A stretch of DNA of 64,000 nucleotides, from NCBI GenBank assembly GCA_965178655.1, contig OZ238266.1, positions 1,922,001 to 1,986,000 of the forward strand. The letters run 5' to 3'. Under the pieces are notes generated by a model. That model searched no databases. It was given only the letters and a program-made list of their open reading frames with translations, and had not been told where the DNA came from. A program made the translations under genes and the position numbers. Numbering within the stretch: position 1 is the stretch's first letter; the number at the start of each line of letters is the position of its first letter. This DNA is from GCA-2733415 sp965178655. Lineage in GTDB: Bacteria > Bacteroidota > Bacteroidia > Flavobacteriales > Flavobacteriaceae. Below are positions 8,679-17,343 of this stretch, piece after piece.

Positions 8679-9458
8679 ATGAATAAAGACTTAGTAACTA
8701 TAGTAATTCCTGTTTATAAAGCAGATTTATCAGCTTCAGAAATGAGATCGTTAAAACAGTGTGTAAAGATATTAGGACAGTATAATATTGTATTCATACA
8801 GCCAGAGTCTTTAGATGCTTCAGCTATAAATTTTGAAGGAAAAATTCTATCAGAAAAGTTCCCAGATCACTATTTTAAAAGTGTTTTAGGGTATAATAGT
8901 TTAATGTTGTCAGCAGGTTTTTATGAACGTTTTTTAGAGTCAAAATATATGCTTATCTATCAGTTAGACGCATTTGTTTTTAAAGATGAGCTAATTGAAT
9001 GGTGCAATAAGGGATATGATTATATTGGTGCACCATGGGTTTCAAGTCCGAATACATTATTAAAACGATTCTTGAGTATTTTTGATTCTAAAAAGAAAAA
9101 AGAACGTTCTCAGATATTTTTTAAAGTAGGTAACGGTGGGTTTTCATTAAGAAATAATGAAAAATGTTTTACCATAGCCAAAGCAATGAAAAATGAAATA
9201 GCAATTAATCTAAAAAGAAAAGCTACAGATTTTTATATTATGGAAGATGTATTTTGGTCAATAACAGTACCAAAGTCATATCCAGACTTTAATATACCGG
9301 CATATAAAGAAGCCTTAGGCTTTGCTATAGATAGAAAGCCAGAAATAGCCTTAGAACTCCATAAAGGTAAGTTGCCTTTTGGTTGTCATGGTTTTGATAA
9401 GCCAAAAGTAAAAGATTTTTGGAATACAATTTTAGAAGAACAGTCCTCAAAAATATAA
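8679..9458 (+). CDS. DUF5672 family protein, glycosyltransferase-like
   Basis: 259 residues. It starts like a GT2 enzyme (TIVIPVYKADLSASEMRSLK), and residues about 95-125 (YMLIYQLDAFVFKDELIEWC...YIGAPW) contain the LDAFV segment and IGAPW motif typical of DUF5672. FFKVGNGGFSLRN and ATDFYIMEDVFWSI follow, with a possible acidic catalytic pair. Members occur in surface polysaccharide loci and are thought to be glycosyltransferases, which is inference from fold-like resemblance and context. It begins 27 bases after the GT4-like gene. Confidence 0.8.
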   Translation: MNKDLVTIVIPVYKADLSASEMRSLKQCVKILGQYNIVFIQPESLDASAINFEGKILSEKFPDHYFKSVLGYNSLMLSAGFYERFLESKYMLIYQLDAFVFKDELIEWCNKGYDYIGAPWVSSPNTLLKRFLSIFDSKKKKERSQIFFKVGNGGFSLRNNEKCFTIAKAMKNEIAINLKRKATDFYIMEDVFWSITVPKSYPDFNIPAYKEALGFAIDRKPEIALELHKGKLPFGCHGFDKPKVKDFWNTILEEQSSKI

Positions 9459-9471
9459 ATGACTTAATTTA

Positions 9472-10236
9472 ATGAAGAAACATAGTACCGTAGGTCCAAA
9501 TTTTAAAATAAACGAAGCGTTCTTAAACGATATTATAGAAAATTATGATATTAAAGGAGAGGATTTTGGAAATCAAGATCGTAATTCATTAAAACTATTT
9601 CGTTTTAATGGTACAATAGTTAATGTAAAATCATTTAGAGTTCCTAATATTGTTAATCAAATAGCTTATCGTTTTTTTAGAAGCTCAAAAGCCCAACGTT
9701 CTTTTGAGTATGCTACAATATTGCAAGACCGAGGAATAGGAACACCACAGCCTATTGCTTTTTTTGAGTTTACAAGTTTTTGTTGCTTTAAAAACAGTTA
9801 TTATATAAGTGAACAAGTTAATGCCACGCTAACGTATAGAGAGCTAGTTACTATTCCAAATTTTAAAAACCATGAAGAAATTTTAAGAGCTTTTACAAGG
9901 TTTACATATAACTTACATGAAAAAGGCATTAATTTCTTAGACCACTCTCCAGGAAACACACTAATTGTTGATAAAAACGAAGGGTATGATTTTTATTTAG
10001 TAGACTTAAACCGAATGACATTTCAAGAGATGTCTTTTCAGGATAGAATGCAAAACTTTTCAAGACTTACGCCTAAAAAAGAAATGGTAGAAGTAATGAG
10101 TGATGAGTATGCTAAAATTAGTGGGCTATCATATACAAAGGTGTTAGATACAATGTGGAATGAAACCGTAGCTTTTCAAGAAAAATTTAAGCGCAAGCAA
10201 GTATTAAAAAAGAAATTGAAATTCTGGAAAAAATAA
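9472..10236 (+). CDS. Kdo/WaaP-like lipopolysaccharide kinase family protein
   Basis: 254 residues with a protein-kinase-like fold. LNIVNVKSFRVPN-like beta strands precede a probable ATP-binding lysine (VKSF). The catalytic loop is NFLDHSPGNTLIV (about 155-167), with Asp and Asn in the D-x4-N spacing, and LVDLNRM (about 180-186) replaces the DFG metal-binding motif. Relatives such as KdkA and WaaP phosphorylate Kdo or heptose of the LPS inner core. It ends 13 bases from the convergent GT9-GT2 gene. The basic C-terminal tail is rich in Lys. Confidence 0.75.
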   Translation: MKKHSTVGPNFKINEAFLNDIIENYDIKGEDFGNQDRNSLKLFRFNGTIVNVKSFRVPNIVNQIAYRFFRSSKAQRSFEYATILQDRGIGTPQPIAFFEFTSFCCFKNSYYISEQVNATLTYRELVTIPNFKNHEEILRAFTRFTYNLHEKGINFLDHSPGNTLIVDKNEGYDFYLVDLNRMTFQEMSFQDRMQNFSRLTPKKEMVEVMSDEYAKISGLSYTKVLDTMWNETVAFQEKFKRKQVLKKKLKFWKK

Positions 10237-10248
10237 AAATTACTTATT

Positions 10249-12123
10249 TTATTTTTTATCTTGAGAGTATAATTCTTTTAGTTTTACATACCTGTGGTGT
10301 ACATAAAGTGCGCCTAAATATGAGATAATAAAACCTTTTTTGCCATCAAGAAAACCTAGTCTAAGAATAAAATTATTTATAAACCTATAGCTTGGTTTAA
10401 TATAGAAGTGAAAGGCATTTGGTTTTGTTTTTTTTGAAAATAATTCCAACGCACGAAGCTTGGCATAATGCATCATTTTATGTTTATAATCGGCATAAGA
10501 TTCAAAAGAAAAATGATCTAATTTAGGCTGTAACACCGCTGTTTTACCATTAATATTAAGTGCTTCATGAACTAGAAGTTCTTTTTTGTAGCTTACAGCA
10601 CCTCTCCTGTATAACCTAAAGACCTTATCGGTTTGCCAACCACTAAAACGTACTAGCTGCTTTTTAAAGTAAAAATTACGAAACATTTCATATGCAACAA
10701 CATCATTGTTTTTTTTATTTATAACAGTTTGAATAGCAGTTTTTAGATTAGGGGTGATTCTTTCATCAGCATCTATAAATAGTATCCAATCAGTAGTTGC
10801 CTGTGCTAATGCAAAATTTCGTTGAGCAGAAAAATTAACAAATGTATGTTGAATTAGGGTAGTGTTTGAGTGTTGTTTTACAATTGCCACAGTATTATCG
10901 GTACTAAACGAATCAACAACAATTATATGTGTAGCAAAATCTAAGTTTTGCAATAGTGCTTTAATGTTTTTTTCTTCATTATATGTAATGACTAGTGCAG
11001 TAAGCGGCGTAATATTGTTTTTATATGCAGATTCAGACAAATGATAAGTTTCTAGATTTTTTTGATCTAATTCTTGAATGAAATTTTCAAGCAAACCTTT
11101 GAAGTAAGATGGGGTAAATGACTTATATAACTCGTTAGTTTCTTTTTTTAAAGTAGTCGTGCTTTTTCCAGTGAATAATTCAGGTTTATAATCCTTTAAA
11201 TGAACAGATTTGTGGTACGTGCCGTCTTCAAAAGTGGCCCAAGTCTTTTTGTCTATCCAAGGCGAAAAAATAATAAATGATGGTTTGTTTAGCGCCTTTG
11301 CCATGTTAATAGCGCCACCATCATTGCCAATAATATATTCGCACCTGTTCATTAAGGCAATAAATGACCGTAGGTTGTTTCCTAAAACATTAAAATAAAT
11401 GCTTTTTTTTGTTTGCGATTTACAGCTATTGTAAATGGCTTTAGCATCTTCTATTTGATTTGGTATATAATTAAATAAGATAGCAAAATCACTGGTTTCA
11501 GCAATATAATCTACCACATCAGACATGTAATTTAAAGGGTACGTTTTGTTTTTAGCACTACCAATAATACTTACCATAACTATTTTTTTTCCAGAAGGAA
11601 CATGGTGTTTTTCTAATAAAGAAATAGCTTCCTGGTTTTCTTTTGGAGTTACATGTAGCTTAGGAAAAGTGTCCATATTAAAAGTAATTCCAAGCGGTTC
11701 TAAAAGTTGTTGTCGGTGTTCAATTGCTAAGCCTAAGTTTGATACTGGAACAGTTTTGGGTGTTATGGTATTTGTGTAAATATATTTAGAGTAATATTTT
11801 CTAAAAGATATTTTTTTTGAAGCGCCACTAAACATTGTAATTAGGTTGCTTTCTATTTTTGAATAGGCATCAATTACAACATCATATTTCTGTTTTCTGA
11901 TGCTAAATAAAAATTTTAACAGCGCTATTTTACTAGTTTTATATTCTGGTTTAAATTCTAAAAGTGTATCAATAAACGGATTGTTTTCTACAACAGGTTT
12001 TGTATTTGAGTTAATTAAATAGTGCACCTCATAGTTAGGGTGTTTTTGTTTTATTAACTCACAAAGGGTACTGCATGTTAATACATCACCAATCATTTTT
12101 TGTTGTATAATTAATACCTTCAT
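10249..12123 (-). CDS. GT9 heptosyltransferase-like / GT2 glycosyltransferase fusion
   Basis: 624 residues containing two complete-looking enzymes. Residues 1 to about 340 are a GT9 domain: MKVLIIQQKMIGDVLTCS at the N-terminus and CEYIIGNDGGAINMAKALNKP (about 262-282), the ADP-heptose-transferase signature region. Residues about 370-624 are a GT2 domain of the WaaE/KdtX kind: TALVITYNEEKNIKALL, IIVVDSFSTDNTV, FIDADERI (DxD) and a C-terminal FHFYIKPSYRFINNF. The two are usually separate genes. The product likely adds two successive core sugars. It follows the LtaS-like gene with a 6-base gap. Confidence 0.88.
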   Translation of the reverse strand: MKVLIIQQKMIGDVLTCSTLCELIKQKHPNYEVHYLINSNTKPVVENNPFIDTLLEFKPEYKTSKIALLKFLFSIRKQKYDVVIDAYSKIESNLITMFSGASKKISFRKYYSKYIYTNTITPKTVPVSNLGLAIEHRQQLLEPLGITFNMDTFPKLHVTPKENQEAISLLEKHHVPSGKKIVMVSIIGSAKNKTYPLNYMSDVVDYIAETSDFAILFNYIPNQIEDAKAIYNSCKSQTKKSIYFNVLGNNLRSFIALMNRCEYIIGNDGGAINMAKALNKPSFIIFSPWIDKKTWATFEDGTYHKSVHLKDYKPELFTGKSTTTLKKETNELYKSFTPSYFKGLLENFIQELDQKNLETYHLSESAYKNNITPLTALVITYNEEKNIKALLQNLDFATHIIVVDSFSTDNTVAIVKQHSNTTLIQHTFVNFSAQRNFALAQATTDWILFIDADERITPNLKTAIQTVINKKNNDVVAYEMFRNFYFKKQLVRFSGWQTDKVFRLYRRGAVSYKKELLVHEALNINGKTAVLQPKLDHFSFESYADYKHKMMHYAKLRALELFSKKTKPNAFHFYIKPSYRFINNFILRLGFLDGKKGFIISYLGALYVHHRYVKLKELYSQDKK

Positions 12124-12129
12124 AAATTT

Positions 12130-14019
12130 TTAATCTGCTACTGTAAATGTATTGTGAATTATGTTATTATGAAACGATTGCAAATATGCTTTTATACGTT
12201 TTTCTAAATAAGCAGTATGTTTTTTGTTTTCTTGAACTAAATTTCGAGTTAATTTTGGATCTTTTTTAAAATGATATAGTTCAATAATACGTGTTTCATC
12301 AAAGATAAAATAATCATCATTAATAATAACATGGTATGCATTATTAATATAGTTAACAATTAAACTTTGCTCTTCTAAAAAACTATTACCATAGCTGATA
12401 AATTTTTCAGTGTAGTTTAGGTAGTCTAAAATACTCGGCATGATATCTATTTGTTGTAAGTTTTTATTTGGTTTTCCTTGTAGCTTGTTGTTTGATGGGT
12501 CAAAGAAAATAATAGGCACTTCGTATTCTTGTAGTTTGGATTTAAAATACCCTTTTTCGCCAGAAGAACAGTGGTCTGCTGTAATAACAAATAGGGTGTT
12601 GTTGTACCATTTTTGCTGTTTAGCATAGTTAAAAAACTGTTTTAAAGCATAATCTGTGTAGCCTACAGTTTGGTTGTATTTCCCAGGGCCATTTTTAAAC
12701 TTATGTGCATGTTTTTGTGGCATTACAAATGGCATGTGTGATGAAATGGTAAAAATACTACTAAAAAAAGGTTCTTTGAATTGGCTTAATTGTTCTCCAA
12801 AAAATTGTAAATACTCTTCATCAAAAACGCCCCATTTGCCATCTAAATGTTTAGGGTTTGGATTGGGATATTCATCTTTTCCAAAATAATGTTTAATTCT
12901 TGCAATACTTGCATATTGGTCGAAATTTTGACTACCATTAAAAGCCCCGTGAAAAAAGGATGTATGGTATCCTTCTTTATTTAAAATACTAGGTAAGCCT
13001 TCTATGGTATTAAAGGCATAGTTAGACGCTATGTATGGTTCACCAAAAATACTAGGCATTCCAGAAATAACCGACGGTACAGCATCTATAGAAACCCTTC
13101 CGTTTGCAAAACCGTTTTTAAAATATAACGATTTGTGTATAAGAGAATCTAAAAAAGGGGTGTTTCCGTGTGTAGGGTTACTGTAGCTAATGTTCTCATC
13201 GCCAAAACTCTCTAAGATAATGACTGCGATGTTTTTCTTTATAAAGGCATTGTCTTTTTTAAATTGCTTTTGCGGGTTAAATTGCTTAGTAAGTTCTGCG
13301 TCTGAAAAATAGGGTAGTAGTCGTAAGCCTTTCTTTTTACCTATAGTTTTTAAAATGCAAAAAGGCGTGTTAAGTACTATTGGTGTGTTTTTTGAAGGGG
13401 CGTATTTTATGGCGTCAACACGTTTAAGTGGTTTACGTTGTGTGCCTCCTCTACCCACTAGTACAGTTAATCCCAATAGTAAAATACACGCCGCTAATTG
13501 TTTTAAAACAATGTGCAGTGTTGCTGTCTTTCTAGGTTTAAAATGTTGATTTGGGATTCCTTTCCAAAAAGCAATTAAAAAGAGTATTCCTGCAATTAAA
13601 ACAGGCCAAAATTGTTGAAGGTATGATGGTAATAAACCCATGATTTCTTGCTCCATTCCATCAGCAGTAATTAAATCGAAAGTGCTCCGTTTTGTAGTAA
13701 AATTATAGTATACACAATCAACAAAATTTGTGGTTAAAAATATTGCGTTACTTATAAAGTATATATACTTTAAACCTTTTTGATAAGTATTGGTGTACTT
13801 AAAATTACCAGGAATTACATGTCCTAAGATTACTAGTATATTGGTGTAAAAAATAACAGATAAATCAAAACGAATTCCACCAACAAAAGCACTTATTGTT
13901 ACATCGTTAAATCGATCCCATAAATAAGCTAAAAAAAACATACGCGTAAGGCTGTATGCAATTACTAGGTATAGTAACCGTTTTAAAAGGAGTATAATGC
14001 TTCTGTTGTAGTTCTCCAT
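12130..14019 (-). CDS. LTA synthase family protein (sulfatase-fold membrane transferase)
   Basis: 629 residues. Five N-terminal membrane segments (about 8-190) are followed by a large extracytoplasmic alkaline-phosphatase/sulfatase domain: VIILESFGDENIS (metal-binding Glu/Asp), NGRVSIDAVPS (nucleophile position, here Ser rather than the Thr of LtaS), and FVITADHCSSGEKG (metal-binding Asp-His). Family members transfer phosphoglycerol or phosphoethanolamine from a phospholipid onto glycolipid or LPS. In a Gram-negative LPS cluster, decoration of core or lipid A is the likely role. It shares an operon with dapD upstream (4-base gap) and the GT9-GT2 fusion downstream. Confidence 0.85.
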   Translation of the reverse strand: MENYNRSIILLLKRLLYLVIAYSLTRMFFLAYLWDRFNDVTISAFVGGIRFDLSVIFYTNILVILGHVIPGNFKYTNTYQKGLKYIYFISNAIFLTTNFVDCVYYNFTTKRSTFDLITADGMEQEIMGLLPSYLQQFWPVLIAGILFLIAFWKGIPNQHFKPRKTATLHIVLKQLAACILLLGLTVLVGRGGTQRKPLKRVDAIKYAPSKNTPIVLNTPFCILKTIGKKKGLRLLPYFSDAELTKQFNPQKQFKKDNAFIKKNIAVIILESFGDENISYSNPTHGNTPFLDSLIHKSLYFKNGFANGRVSIDAVPSVISGMPSIFGEPYIASNYAFNTIEGLPSILNKEGYHTSFFHGAFNGSQNFDQYASIARIKHYFGKDEYPNPNPKHLDGKWGVFDEEYLQFFGEQLSQFKEPFFSSIFTISSHMPFVMPQKHAHKFKNGPGKYNQTVGYTDYALKQFFNYAKQQKWYNNTLFVITADHCSSGEKGYFKSKLQEYEVPIIFFDPSNNKLQGKPNKNLQQIDIMPSILDYLNYTEKFISYGNSFLEEQSLIVNYINNAYHVIINDDYFIFDETRIIELYHFKKDPKLTRNLVQENKKHTAYLEKRIKAYLQSFHNNIIHNTFTVAD

Positions 14020-14023
14020 TTAT

Positions 14024-14839
14024 TTACACCGCCACATTAAAGGTTCTTAAGGCGTCGTTCAATGATGTTTTTTTGTTGGTACTTTCTTTTCTTTTACCAA
14101 TAATTAAAGCACATGGTACTTGAAAATCTCCTGCAGGAAATGTTTTGGTATAACTTCCGGGTATAACAACAGATCTTTCTGGAACAATACCTTTTGATTC
14201 AATAGGGGTCTCTCCAGTAACATCAATTATTTTGGTACTCATTGTTAGTACAACATTAGCACCTAATACGGCTTCTTTTTCAACCTTAACACCTTCAACA
14301 ACAATACATCTTGAGCCTATAAAAGCACCATCTTCAATAATTACAGGAGCTGCTTGTAGCGGTTCTAAAACACCACCAATACCAACACCACCAGAAAGAT
14401 GCACGTTTTTCCCTATTTGTGCACAGCTACCAACAGTAGCCCATGTGTCTACCATAGTACCTTCGTCTACATAAGCGCCAATATTTACATAACTGGGCAT
14501 CATAATAACGCCTTTTGAAATGTAAGCACCGTGGCGTGCAATAGCATTTGGTACAACCCTAATACCTTTTTCGGCATAACCTCTTTTTAAAGGAATTTTA
14601 TCATGATATTCAAAAATACCAGCCTCTAGGGTTTCCATTTTTTGAATAGGAAAATATAAAACAACCGCTTTTTTTACCCATTCATTTACTTGCCATCCAT
14701 TATTTGTAGGTTCAGCAACACGCAGGGTACCATTGTCAAGTAAATCAATAACTTTACGAATAGTATTTTGTGTGTTTTCTTGTTTGAGTAATTCTCGGTT
14801 TTCCCAAGCATTTTCTATAATTTGCTGTATTTCTGTCAT
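14024..14839 (-). CDS. dapD: 2,3,4,5-tetrahydropyridine-2,6-dicarboxylate N-succinyltransferase
   Basis: 271 residues, the standard DapD length. Left-handed beta-helix hexapeptides run from about residue 100 (GAYISKGVIMMPSYVNIGAY) through GSCAQIGKNVHLSGGVGIGG and GAFIGSRCIVVEGVKVEKEA. The enzyme succinylates tetrahydrodipicolinate with succinyl-CoA in the diaminopimelate branch of lysine synthesis and so feeds peptidoglycan cross-linking. It precedes the LtaS-like gene by 4 bases on the same strand, placing cell-wall precursor supply and envelope decoration in one transcript. Confidence 0.95.
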   Translation of the reverse strand: MTEIQQIIENAWENRELLKQENTQNTIRKVIDLLDNGTLRVAEPTNNGWQVNEWVKKAVVLYFPIQKMETLEAGIFEYHDKIPLKRGYAEKGIRVVPNAIARHGAYISKGVIMMPSYVNIGAYVDEGTMVDTWATVGSCAQIGKNVHLSGGVGIGGVLEPLQAAPVIIEDGAFIGSRCIVVEGVKVEKEAVLGANVVLTMSTKIIDVTGETPIESKGIVPERSVVIPGSYTKTFPAGDFQVPCALIIGKRKESTNKKTSLNDALRTFNVAV

Positions 14840-14897
14840 GATGTGTTCTAAAATTTTGGTAAATATAAGGTGTTTCTTGTTAAATTAACCTGCATTT

Positions 14898-14928
14898 TTG
14901 TATTCATACCTTTTTAATAGTATTTTTG
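14898..14928 (+). promoter_or_regulatory. Bacteroidota-type promoter of ruvX-def
   Basis: -33 element TTTTTG ending at 14900, a 20-base spacer, then -7 element TATTTTTG (14921-14928), which fits TAnnTTTG. The start codon of ruvX is at 14965. Confidence 0.7.
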
Positions 14929-14964
14929 CGTAAAAATTACGAGAGCAGTTTATATTAATTTTCT

Positions 14965-15378
14965 ATGGCAAAAATTTTAGCGTTAGATTACGGTCAAAAA
15001 AGGACCGGTATTGCAGTAACCGATGATATGCAAATTATAGCGTCTGGTTTAACAACTGTTGCTACAAAGACATTATTTGACTTTTTAGCAGACTATTTTT
15101 CTGCTGAAATGGTTGAGACTGTTGTTCTAGGTGAACCAAAACAATTAGATTTTACGGCTTCAGAAAGTGAAGTGTTTATTCAGAAATTTATTGAAAAGTT
15201 TACTAAAAAATATCCAAAAATGCCATTAGTTCGTGTAGATGAACGATTTACCTCTAAAATGGCTTTTCAAACAATGATTGATAGCGGGTTAAAAAAAAAA
15301 CAACGACAAAACAAAGCACTTGTTGATGAAATTAGTGCCACTATAATTTTACAATCCTATTTATACCATAAAAAATAA
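14965..15378 (+). CDS. ruvX: Putative pre-16S rRNA nuclease / Holliday junction resolvase (YqgF)
   Basis: 137 residues with the RNase-H-like fold of YqgF/RuvX. LALDYGQKRTGIAVTD (about 5-20) carries the catalytic Asp, VVLGEPKQLD is the second strand, VRVDERFTSKMA (about 89-100) carries the second acid, and DEISATIILQSYL the C-terminal Asp. In E. coli the homologue trims the 5' end of 16S rRNA; a recombination role is also reported. It overlaps def by 1 base (TAATG). Confidence 0.93.
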   Translation: MAKILALDYGQKRTGIAVTDDMQIIASGLTTVATKTLFDFLADYFSAEMVETVVLGEPKQLDFTASESEVFIQKFIEKFTKKYPKMPLVRVDERFTSKMAFQTMIDSGLKKKQRQNKALVDEISATIILQSYLYHKK

Positions 15379-15968
15379 TGATTTTACCTGTAATAGCATA
15401 CGGAAGTCCAGTACTGAGAAAAGTAGCTAAAGAAATAACATCAGAACATCCAAATTTAACTGAAATAATAGATAATATGTGGGAAACACAATATCATGCA
15501 CATGGTGTTGGTATTGCAGCGCCCCAAGTAGGATTATCTATTAGATTGTTTGTCATTGATGCCAGCCCGTTTGCGGAAGATGATGACCTATCAGAAGAAG
15601 AGCAAAACGTATTAAAAAACTTTAAACATGTATTTATTAACCCTAAAATCATAGAAGAATCTGGTGATGAGTGGGCTTTTAATGAAGGCTGTTTAAGTAT
15701 CCCTGATGTTCGTGAAGATGTGTTTAGAAAAGAGACAATTGTGGTAGAATACTATAATGAAAATTGGGAAAAACAAACCCAAACATTAAACGGATTAGCA
15801 GCACGAGTGGTACAGCATGAGTATGACCATATTGAAGGGGTGTTGTTTACAGACTTGTTGTCGCCATTAAAAAAACGATTAATAAAAGGAAAATTAGCAA
15901 ACATTACTAAAGGTAAGGTAAACGCCGACTATAGAATGAAATTTCCGCAAGCAAAAAAGAAACGATAA
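15378..15968 (+). CDS. def: Peptide deformylase
   Basis: 196 residues. All three PDF motifs are intact: GVGIAAPQVG (about 42-51), EGCLSIP (about 111-117, metal-binding Cys) and QHEYDHIEG (about 153-161, two His and the catalytic Glu). It removes the formyl group from nascent N-terminal methionine using a bound ferrous ion. Translation is coupled to ruvX through the 1-base overlap. A short gap of 64 bases separates it from DUF5606, which has its own -7-like element. Confidence 0.96.
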   Translation: MILPVIAYGSPVLRKVAKEITSEHPNLTEIIDNMWETQYHAHGVGIAAPQVGLSIRLFVIDASPFAEDDDLSEEEQNVLKNFKHVFINPKIIEESGDEWAFNEGCLSIPDVREDVFRKETIVVEYYNENWEKQTQTLNGLAARVVQHEYDHIEGVLFTDLLSPLKKRLIKGKLANITKGKVNADYRMKFPQAKKKR

Positions 15969-15993
15969 GTAGTTAAAAATATAACAAAGAAAT

Positions 15994-16001
15994 TATATTT
16001 G
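15994..16001 (+). promoter_or_regulatory. -7 promoter element upstream of the DUF5606 gene
   Basis: TATATTTG matches TAnnTTTG, 31 bases before the ATG at 16033. No clear TTG -33 element is seen at the right distance. Confidence 0.4.
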
Positions 16002-16032
16002 TATTCCTAAATCAAGACTAAAAAAATAACAC

Positions 16033-16452
16033 ATGAGTTTAAGTAAAATATTAGCCATTTCAGGTAAGCCAGGATTATACGCCTTAAAAGCCCAAACAAA
16101 AGCAGGTTTTTTAGCAGAATCTTTAATAGATGGTAAAAAAATAGCCGTTGGTGCACGTGACAATGTTAGTGTGCTTAATGAAATAGCAATTTACACCTAT
16201 ACAGAAGAAGTGCCTTTGCGTGTTATCTTTAAAACAATACAAGATAAAGAAAACGGAAAAGAAACAATAAACCATAAGACTTCAAAAAATGAATTGATGG
16301 CTTATTTCTCAGAAATACTTCCAGAATATGATGAGGATAGGGTATATGCAAGTGATGTTAAAAAAATAATTCAATGGTATAATTTATTACACAAAAACAA
16401 CATGCTTAATTTTGAAGAAGAGGTTGTTGAGGATGCTGCTGAAGCAAAGTAA
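16033..16452 (+). CDS. DUF5606 domain-containing protein
   Basis: 139 residues, soluble. The sequence ILAISGKPGLYALKAQTKAGFLAESLIDGKK at the N-terminus and a helical second half (KNELMAYFSEILPEYDEDRVYASDVKKIIQWYNLL) match DUF5606, a family restricted to Bacteroidota with no known function. The acidic tail (EEEVVEDAAEAK) is variable. It sits between def and mazG and is closed by a strong terminator. Confidence 0.88.
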   Translation: MSLSKILAISGKPGLYALKAQTKAGFLAESLIDGKKIAVGARDNVSVLNEIAIYTYTEEVPLRVIFKTIQDKENGKETINHKTSKNELMAYFSEILPEYDEDRVYASDVKKIIQWYNLLHKNNMLNFEEEVVEDAAEAK

Positions 16453-16465
16453 GTTTAAAATAAAT

Positions 16466-16500
16466 TAATAAAAAATCCTGCAATTGCAGGATTTTTTATT
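16466..16500. terminator. Rho-independent terminator after DUF5606
   Basis: AAAAATCCTGC (16471-16481), loop AATT, GCAGGATTTTT (16486-16496): a perfect 11-base-pair stem with A and T tracts, functional in either direction. Confidence 0.9.
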
Positions 16501-16527
16501 AATAGAACCAAGCAAATCTAATAATTT

Positions 16528-17310
16528 ATGAAAACAAGAGCAACACAGTTAAAAGCTTTTGATAGGCTGTTAACCATTATGGACGAATTGCGAGAGCAAT
16601 GTCCGTGGGATAAGAAACAGACTTTACAAAGCTTACGTCATCTAACAATTGAAGAGACTTATGAGCTAGGTGATGCAATACTAGATAATGATTTGCAGGA
16701 GGTAAAAAAAGAATTGGGTGATTTGCTATTACATATTGTCTTTTATGCAAAAATAGGAAGTGAAACAAATGATTTTGATATTGCCGATGTACTGAATACC
16801 GTTTGTGAAAAATTAATTTTTAGACATCCACATATTTATGGAGATGTTACAGTTAAAGATGAGGCAGACGTTAAACGAAACTGGGAAAAGTTAAAGTTAA
16901 AGGAAGGTAACAAAAGCGTTCTAGAGGGTGTGCCTAAGAGTTTACCTGCTTTGGTAAAGTCAAGCAGGATTCAAGAAAAAGTTGCTGGTGTTGGATTTGA
17001 TTGGGAAGCACCAGAGCAAGTTTGGGAAAAAGTAAAAGAGGAGCTTAATGAGTTTGAAGCAGAAGTTAGCCTAGGACATATAAAAGAAATGGAAGAAGAA
17101 TTTGGCGATGTACTTTTTTCAATGATCAATTATGCGCGATTTTTAAATATAAACCCAGAAAACGCTTTAGAGAAAACAAATAAGAAATTTATAAAACGTT
17201 TTCAGTATCTTGAGTTTAAGGCTAAGTTATTAGGTAAAAACCTAGAAGATATGACCTTAAAAGAAATGGATGTGTATTGGGAAGAAGCAAAAAAAACAGG
17301 ACTAAATTAG
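16528..17310 (+). CDS. mazG: Nucleoside triphosphate pyrophosphohydrolase MazG
   Basis: 260 residues with two tandem MazG domains. The N-terminal one has CPWDKKQTLQSLRHLTIEE (about 30-48) and EVKKELGDLLLHIVFYA (about 68-84); the second has EEFGDVLFSMINYAR (about 190-204). The EExxE..D metal-binding pattern is present. The enzyme hydrolyses (d)NTPs to NMPs plus PPi, removing damaged or excess nucleotides. The start at 16528 gives the usual N-terminus. The gene's stop codon lies inside the loop and arm of its terminator. Confidence 0.94.
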   Translation: MKTRATQLKAFDRLLTIMDELREQCPWDKKQTLQSLRHLTIEETYELGDAILDNDLQEVKKELGDLLLHIVFYAKIGSETNDFDIADVLNTVCEKLIFRHPHIYGDVTVKDEADVKRNWEKLKLKEGNKSVLEGVPKSLPALVKSSRIQEKVAGVGFDWEAPEQVWEKVKEELNEFEAEVSLGHIKEMEEEFGDVLFSMINYARFLNINPENALEKTNKKFIKRFQYLEFKAKLLGKNLEDMTLKEMDVYWEEAKKTGLN

Positions 17311-17323
17311 TCCTGTTTTTTTA
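17291..17323. terminator. Terminator overlapping the mazG stop codon
   Basis: AAAAAACAGGACT (17291-17303), loop AAATT, AGTCCTGTTTTTT (17309-17321). The 5' arm is coding sequence of mazG, and the stop TAG spans loop and 3' arm. It also faces the convergent DUF349 gene and can serve both. Confidence 0.9.
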
Positions 17324-17343
17324 TTAACGAATTTTATTTAAAT

